Below, piece by piece: positions 59,494-64,000 of a stretch of 64,000 bases of DNA; the first letter of the stretch is position 1, and every line of letters starts with the position of its first letter. A program made the translations under genes and the position numbers. The DNA comes from an uncultured Bacteroidales bacterium (GTDB taxonomy: Bacteria; Bacteroidota; Bacteroidia; Bacteroidales; UBA932), in NCBI GenBank assembly GCA_949295645.1, contig CASFLY010000130.1:26168-90167 (forward strand), given 5' to 3'. The notes beneath the pieces are model-generated. The model did no database searches, had not been told where the DNA came from, and saw only the letters and a list, made by a program, of their open reading frames with translations.

Positions 59494-61485
59494 ATGACAG
59501 AATACAGGAAACTCACGGGCGAGGAAATCCTCCGGCTTCAGGCGCAGATGTGTTCGGCGTCCGACTGGAACGACATCGAAGTGGCTGAAGGTTTTTCCCC
59601 CGACTATGTATATTATACCCGCTTCTCGGGAAAGGTGAGGCTCGGGCGTTTTACCAAGGAATTCGGAATGGCCGGCGGAATCAGGAAACATTCGGGCCTG
59701 TACCACACGACTCTGCACAATGTCACCGTCGGGGATGACTGCTGCATAGAGAACGTGAAGAACTATATCGCGAACTACGAGATCGGCCACGATTCGTTCA
59801 TCGAAAACGTGGACATCATCCTGACCGACGGGCTCAGCAGTTTCGGCAACGGGGTCGAGGTGTCTGTCCTGAACGAGACCGGAGGCAGGGAAGTGATGAT
59901 CCATGACCATCTTTCAGCCCAACAGGCCTACATTATGGCCCTTTACAGGCACAGGCCGGCTCTGGTGGCCGGTCTGAAGCGGACAGTCGGGAACTATGTG
60001 GCCTCGGTCACATCGGACAGAGGCACCATCGCCCCGAACGTGACCATTGTGGATGCCGGCTACATAAAGAATGTAAGGATAGGGGAGTACTGCAAGATAG
60101 AAGGGACATCCCGCCTGAAAAACGGCAGCATAAACAGCAACCGCCACGCTCCGGTACACATCGGGGTGGGCGTCATAGGTGACGATTTCATCATCTGCAG
60201 CGGGGCTTCGGTCGAGGACCGTTCCACCATTTCAAGATGTTTCATAGGCCAGTCCTGCCATATAGGGCACACCTATTCTGCATCGGACTCCCTCTTTTTC
60301 AGCAACTGCCACGGGGAAAACGGCGAGGCCTGCGCCATCTTTGCCGGCCCGTTCACCGTCACCCACCACAAGTCCACCCTCCTGATAGCCGGAATGTTCT
60401 CATTCATGAATGCCGGCTCCGGTTCAAACCAGAGCAACCACATGTACAAGCTGGGGCCTATCCACCAGGGAATCATGGAACGCGGCGCCAAGACGGCTTC
60501 CGACTCGTATCTGCTGTGGCCTGCGAAGGTGGGGGCCTTTTCCTTAGTGATGGGGCGTCATGTCTCGCACCAGGACACCTCCGATCTGCCGTTTTCCTAT
60601 CTTATCGAGCAGCAGAACACTTCCTACATTTTCCCCGGAGTGAACCTGCGCAGTGTCGGCACCATCCGCGATGCCCAGAAATGGCCCAGGAGAGACAGGC
60701 GCACCGACCCTGAAAAACTGGACTGCATCAACTACAATCTCCTGAGCCCGTACACTATCCAGAAAATGTTGAACGGCAGGTCCATCCTTCAGGATCTTGT
60801 GAAGGTCTCCGGCGAGACTTCCGACACCTATTCGTACCAGAGCGCGAAAATCAAGAATTCGTCGCTGCGCAAGGGTCTGATGTTCTACGATCTGGCGATC
60901 AACAAGTTTTTCGGGAATTCCCTGATAAAAAGACTGGAAACCGTCCCTGACGGCAATATCGAAGCCATAAAGGAGAGACTGCGTCCGGATACTCCTGTCG
61001 GAACCGGACAATGGGTGGACATTTCCGGTCTCATCGCCCCTAAATCGGCTGTGGATGCCATTATAGAGGATATCGAAAACGGCATTATCACTGATGTCCG
61101 GACCCTGAATGCGCGGTTTATGGAAATCCATTCCAACTATTATACTTACGAATGGACCTGGGCCTATGAACGCATGATGGATTATTACGGCCTGAATCCC
61201 GAGAAAATCACCACGCAAGACATCATCTCCATCGCATTGAAATGGAAGGAATCCGTCGTCACTCTCGACAAAATGGTTTACGAAGACGCCCGCAAGGAAT
61301 TCTCCCTTTCCGCAATGACCGGCTTCGGAGCTGACGGGGATATCGATCAGAGAACGCGTGACTTCGAGGAGGTTCGGGGCGGGCTATTCGATTCGAATAC
61401 TTTTGTGAAGGCGGTGTTGGAGCATATACGCGTTAAGTCTGCCCTGGGCGACGAATTCCTGGCCCGGATGCGGGATAACGGGTAA
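59494..61485 (+). CDS. DUF4954 protein with left-handed beta-helix
   Basis: This 663-residue cytoplasmic protein belongs to DUF4954, a conserved Bacteroidota and spirochaete family without an established function. The N-terminus (Y-R-K-L-T-G-E-E-I-L-R-L) is followed by hexapeptide-like turns (V-T-V-G-D-D-C-C-I-E-N-V-K-N-Y, V-R-I-G-E-Y-C-K-I-E-G, V-I-G-D-D-F-I-I-C-S-G-A-S-V-E) as in nucleotidyl- and acyltransferase beta-helices, and a helical C-terminal half. A sugar-nucleotide or acyltransfer role is only suggested by the fold. Its neighbour recX gives little functional hint. Confidence 0.8.
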   Translation: MTEYRKLTGEEILRLQAQMCSASDWNDIEVAEGFSPDYVYYTRFSGKVRLGRFTKEFGMAGGIRKHSGLYHTTLHNVTVGDDCCIENVKNYIANYEIGHDSFIENVDIILTDGLSSFGNGVEVSVLNETGGREVMIHDHLSAQQAYIMALYRHRPALVAGLKRTVGNYVASVTSDRGTIAPNVTIVDAGYIKNVRIGEYCKIEGTSRLKNGSINSNRHAPVHIGVGVIGDDFIICSGASVEDRSTISRCFIGQSCHIGHTYSASDSLFFSNCHGENGEACAIFAGPFTVTHHKSTLLIAGMFSFMNAGSGSNQSNHMYKLGPIHQGIMERGAKTASDSYLLWPAKVGAFSLVMGRHVSHQDTSDLPFSYLIEQQNTSYIFPGVNLRSVGTIRDAQKWPRRDRRTDPEKLDCINYNLLSPYTIQKMLNGRSILQDLVKVSGETSDTYSYQSAKIKNSSLRKGLMFYDLAINKFFGNSLIKRLETVPDGNIEAIKERLRPDTPVGTGQWVDISGLIAPKSAVDAIIEDIENGIITDVRTLNARFMEIHSNYYTYEWTWAYERMMDYYGLNPEKITTQDIISIALKWKESVVTLDKMVYEDARKEFSLSAMTGFGADGDIDQRTRDFEEVRGGLFDSNTFVKAVLEHIRVKSALGDEFLARMRDNG

Positions 61486-61567
61486 ATTGCGGCGTTGTCG
61501 GCGGAGGCGTGTCGGTCATTTACGGGAGTAAACTCCCTTCCACGCCTCCTTGACGGCCTTGCACTTC

Positions 61568-61774
61568 ACCCGTTCTGCCGCATCCGGCGGGAGTATGATA
61601 ATGAGTGAATGCTGCGTTGACCCGCTCTGCCGCATCCGGCGGGGTATGATAAGAGGTAAATGTTGCGTTGACTCGCTCTGCAGCATCCGAGTGGGTGATA
61701 AAAGGTAAATTGCCGCATCCGGCGGGGGTATGATAATGGGTAAATGCTGCATTGACCCGCTCTGCCACAAGAGG
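61568..61774. repeat. Degenerate tandem repeat of about 52 bp
   Basis: Units begin at 61568, 61620, 61671, about 61711 and 61755 (third and fourth shortened, last partial). Shared pieces are CTCTGCCGCATCCGGCGGG, TATGATAA and GTAAATGCTGC. It fills most of the 306-base gene-free space between the convergent DUF4954 and GT2 genes. Antisense frames through it translate to a repeated D-A-A-E-R-V-N peptide and are not believed to be genes. Confidence 0.85.
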
Positions 61775-61791
61775 GGGGAAATGCGGGGCTG

Positions 61792-62760
61792 TCAGAAGCG
61801 GGAGCGGATGTTGTAATGGTTGCGGTCGGAACTGCTGCGGGAGATCATTTCGGCGATGAAGCCGGAGAGGAAAAGCTGGATGCCGACGATGAGGGCGACC
61901 AAGGCGAGGTAGAACAGCGGCTGGTCCGTCACCGGGCGGAATCTCAGGCCATGGGCCTGCGAGACGAGCTTGTCGATGATGAGCCACAGGGCGATAATGC
62001 CTCCGGCAAGGAATGTCAGAGTGCCGGTGAGCCCGAAAAAGTGCATCGGTTTTTTTCCGAAAGTGCTCAGGAACCACAGCGAAAGCAGGTCGAGGAAGCC
62101 GTTCATAAAACGGCTTATGCCGAATTTGCTTTTCCCGTATTTCCTTTTCTGGTGGTGCACCGGTTTTTCGGTGATTTTGCAGAAGCCTGCATTCTTGGCG
62201 AGATAGGGGATGTACCTGTGCATTTCCCCGTACACCTCGATGTTTTTCACCACCTCGTTCCGGTAGGCTTTCAGCCCGCAGTTCATGTCGTGGAGCTTCA
62301 GTCCGGTGATCAGCCTTGCGGTAGCATTGTACAGCTTGGAGGGCAGGTTCTTTGTGAGCTTGTTGTCCTTGCGGTGCTGTTTCCAGCCCGAAACCAGGTC
62401 GTAGCCCTGCTCTGTTATCATCCTGTACATTTCAGGTATCTCCTCGGGCGAATCCTGCAGATCCGCGTCCATCGTCACCACGACCCTTCCCTGCGCTGCC
62501 TCGAAACCGCAGTACAGGGCTGCGGACTTGCCGTAATTCCTCCGGAAGGATATCCCGCGGATACGGCTGTCGGAGGATGCCAGCTCCAGGATTTTCTCCC
62601 ACGACCCGTCACGGCTTCCGTCATCGACCATAATAAGCTCGTAGTCATAGTGTTCCCTGTCCATCACCTTTGAAATCCAGGCGGTGAGTTCCGTCAGGGA
62701 CTCCACTTCGTTGTAGATGGAAACCACTATTGAAAGGTCTTTGGTAAACTCCTGTGCCAT
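61792..62760 (-). CDS. GT2 glycosyltransferase, polyprenyl-phosphate sugar synthase type
   Basis: This 322-residue protein has a GT-A domain (L-S-I-V-V-S-I-Y-N-E, V-D-D-G-S-R-D-G-S, D-A-D-L-Q-D as the metal-binding DxD) and two C-terminal membrane segments (about 232-255 and 270-300). This DPM1/GtrB-like form moves a sugar from a nucleotide donor to a lipid phosphate at the inner membrane. It starts 4 bp after the DUF4199 gene, a pairing often seen in Bacteroidota. Confidence 0.9.
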   Translation of the reverse strand: MAQEFTKDLSIVVSIYNEVESLTELTAWISKVMDREHYDYELIMVDDGSRDGSWEKILELASSDSRIRGISFRRNYGKSAALYCGFEAAQGRVVVTMDADLQDSPEEIPEMYRMITEQGYDLVSGWKQHRKDNKLTKNLPSKLYNATARLITGLKLHDMNCGLKAYRNEVVKNIEVYGEMHRYIPYLAKNAGFCKITEKPVHHQKRKYGKSKFGISRFMNGFLDLLSLWFLSTFGKKPMHFFGLTGTLTFLAGGIIALWLIIDKLVSQAHGLRFRPVTDQPLFYLALVALIVGIQLFLSGFIAEMISRSSSDRNHYNIRSRF

Positions 62761-62764
62761 AATG

Positions 62765-63325
62765 TTATTGCTCGTTATTCTTCATAAAGTCGGCAAACGG
62801 GTCTCTGCGCGGGATGGAGCGCGACAGTATGGCCGACAGGACTACACCGTACAGCCAGCTGTAGATCAGCGTGGAAAAAAACATAATCTGCGGATAGGAA
62901 TCCTCGATGTACTGCAGGGCGGTGCGTGTGTTGTTGTCCATTCCGGGGCCGTACATTTCATAAAGCAGGTCCATCTGTGTGGAAACCGTTTCCGGAGCGA
63001 TGAAAAGCACGTCGGAAAGCATGGCGGCGGAAAAGATCAGGCTGGATGTCAGGGCCAGGAGCCGCCCGTATTTTGCCGTGGAGCGGTTGTCAACGCCATC
63101 GTATTGTCTGACAAGCCGTTCCATCAGGAATTTCATTATCCAGATACATCCTGTGAACTGGACGAGCCAGACGATACCGTTGAGGACTGCCGTACCTGCC
63201 GAGACCGTCCCGGCCGACGTGAGGTACTGGGAGACAAGACGGCAGGCGGCGGTGAAAAGTCCGAGGACCAGGCCGTTTTTTGCGGCCTTGTTCCATAATA
63301 TTTTCGATGAAACGGGGTTGTTCAT
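62765..63325 (-). CDS. DUF4199 membrane protein
   Basis: This 186-residue protein has about four hydrophobic segments (about 17-38, 44-66, 88-108, 148-170), matching DUF4199. No function is established. Its stop is 4 bp before the GT2 start, so it may help the lipid-linked sugar made there to be used or flipped; this is inference. A minus-strand -7 box TATCTTTG lies at 63349-63356. Confidence 0.8.
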   Translation of the reverse strand: MNNPVSSKILWNKAAKNGLVLGLFTAACRLVSQYLTSAGTVSAGTAVLNGIVWLVQFTGCIWIMKFLMERLVRQYDGVDNRSTAKYGRLLALTSSLIFSAAMLSDVLFIAPETVSTQMDLLYEMYGPGMDNNTRTALQYIEDSYPQIMFFSTLIYSWLYGVVLSAILSRSIPRRDPFADFMKNNEQ

Positions 63326-63348
63326 AAAAAACAGGCGGTAAGTCGGCG

Positions 63349-63376
63349 CAAAGATAGAAAAAAAATTGTACCTTTG
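63349..63376. promoter_or_regulatory. Divergent -7 boxes of DUF4199 and thrS
   Basis: Minus-strand TATCTTTG (63349-63356) and plus-strand TACCTTTG (63369-63376). Both match TAnnTTTG. Confidence 0.55.
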
Positions 63377-63416
63377 CGTCCCTGTATGAAATTAAGGAAT
63401 AACAACATTGACCATT

Positions 63417-64000
63417 ATGATAAACGTAACATTTCCTGACGGTAGCGTGAAGTCCTGCGAGAAAGGCGTTTCCGCTTATCAGATAGCCCAGGGCATCAGT
63501 CCGAGGCTTGCATCAGAGGTGCTTGCAGCAGCAGTGAAATTCGATGACGACGCTACGGGAAAGACTGTTATATACGATCTCGACCGCCCTCTCGAAGGGA
63601 ACTGTTCCCTCAGGCTTCTGAAATGGGAGGACGATGAGGGGAAACAGGTGTTCTGGCATTCTTCGTCCCACCTGATGGCGGCGGCTCTGGAGAGCCTGTA
63701 TCCGGGCGTGAAGTTCGGAATCGGGCCTGCCGTGGAAAACGGGTTCTACTATGACGTGGATCTCGGCGACAGACAGATTACCGAGGCCGATCTCAAGGCT
63801 GTGGAGGACAAGATGATAGAACTTGCCCGCACGAAGGAGCCGTTTATCCGCAGGGAAGTGCCCAAGGCCGAGGCCCTGAAGACTTTCCGGGAAAAGGGGG
63901 ACGAGTACAAGTGCGAACTGATCGGCGACCTGGAAGACGGTACGATCACTTTCTATACGAACGGCGATTTCACCGACCTCTGCCGCGGCCCTCACCTGAA
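63417..64000 (+). CDS. thrS: Threonyl-tRNA synthetase, N-terminal part (runs off window)
   Basis: The frame is open from the ATG at 63417 to the window end (about 194 residues). The N-terminal TGS domain ([21 protein letters not shown]) is followed by the editing domain with [10 protein letters not shown] and [14 protein letters not shown], and then the F-T-D-L-C-R-G-P-H motif at the edge. The full enzyme would be about 640-650 residues. The gene has its own promoter, divergent from DUF4199. Confidence 0.95.
   Translation, partial: MINVTFPDGSVKSCEKGVSAYQIAQGISPRLASEVLAAAVKFDDDATGKTVIYDLDRPLEGNCSLRLLKWEDDEGKQVFWHSSSHLMAAALESLYPGVKFGIGPAVENGFYYDVDLGDRQITEADLKAVEDKMIELARTKEPFIRREVPKAEALKTFREKGDEYKCELIGDLEDGTITFYTNGDFTDLCRGPHL

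Noticed and set aside
61520-62077. 185-codon minus-strand frame over the 52-bp repeat and GT2 end
   Set aside because: It mostly translates the tandem repeat and then overlaps the GT2 gene in another frame.

Overview
The window looks like the chromosome of a fairly GC-rich member of the Bacteroidota, probably order Bacteroidales. The evidence is two SusC/SusD systems, a hybrid two-component regulator (HTCS), DUF4434, DUF4886, DUF4954, DUF5009, DUF5018 and DUF4199 proteins, Bacteroidota-type -7 boxes (TAnnTTTG) upstream of many genes, weak Shine-Dalgarno sites, and the gene order rplM-rpsI-rpsB-tsf. The genus cannot be fixed from the sequence alone. No rRNA, tRNA, CRISPR array, transposase, integrase or phage gene was seen.

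Region 1 (1-19013) is a divergent accessory glycan-type locus. Leftward from an AT-rich promoter island near 13.6 kb run SusC, SusD, a DUF5018 lipoprotein, a large lipoprotein joining an FAD-dependent oxidoreductase to a GH10-like glycoside hydrolase module, an unrecognised lipoprotein, and a DUF4886 SGNH-like lipoprotein. Rightward run a DUF5009 acyltransferase-like membrane protein, a DUF4434 protein, a sugar-porter MFS transporter and a ROK regulator/kinase. A second DUF4434 fragment and a calcineurin-like phosphoesterase sit at the left edge. No HTCS, ECF sigma factor or classical polysaccharidase accompanies this SusCD pair, so its substrate is unknown. The content (SGNH fold, DUF5009, oxidoreductase, GH10-like) hints at a modified or acylated glycan.

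Region 2 (19113-24957) holds a giant acyl-CoA dehydratase activase-related protein and an M23 peptidase. Region 3 (25087-39565) is a compact beta-1,4-galactan utilisation locus: SusC, SusD, SusE-like, GH53 endo-galactanase and GH2 beta-galactosidase, divergent from an HTCS regulator. This matches the known pectic galactan locus of Bacteroides thetaiotaomicron in content and order. The intergenic spaces from 23.4 to 27.9 kb are filled with a family of short palindromic repeats, with 24-bp tandem arrays at both ends in inverted orientation.

Region 4 (39603-64000) is mostly core genome: miaB, a cardiolipin synthase-like gene, miaA, an AAA/DUF4143 ATPase, smpB, pfkA, rplM-rpsI-rpsB-tsf, glmS, aldehyde dehydrogenase, trpS, recA, rlmN, a patatin/BamA-like outer-membrane protein, recX, a DUF4954 protein, a GT2 glycosyltransferase with DUF4199, and the start of thrS, which runs off the right edge.

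The observations most worth following are three evenly spaced 16-bp dyads over the promoter of the AAA/DUF4143 gene; the oxidoreductase-glycosidase fusion in an orphan SusCD locus; G9 tracts inside a SusC signal peptide and inside the HTCS sensor; a structured RNA-like leader before rpsB with a B12-box-like sequence; and repeats that supply or embrace stop codons.
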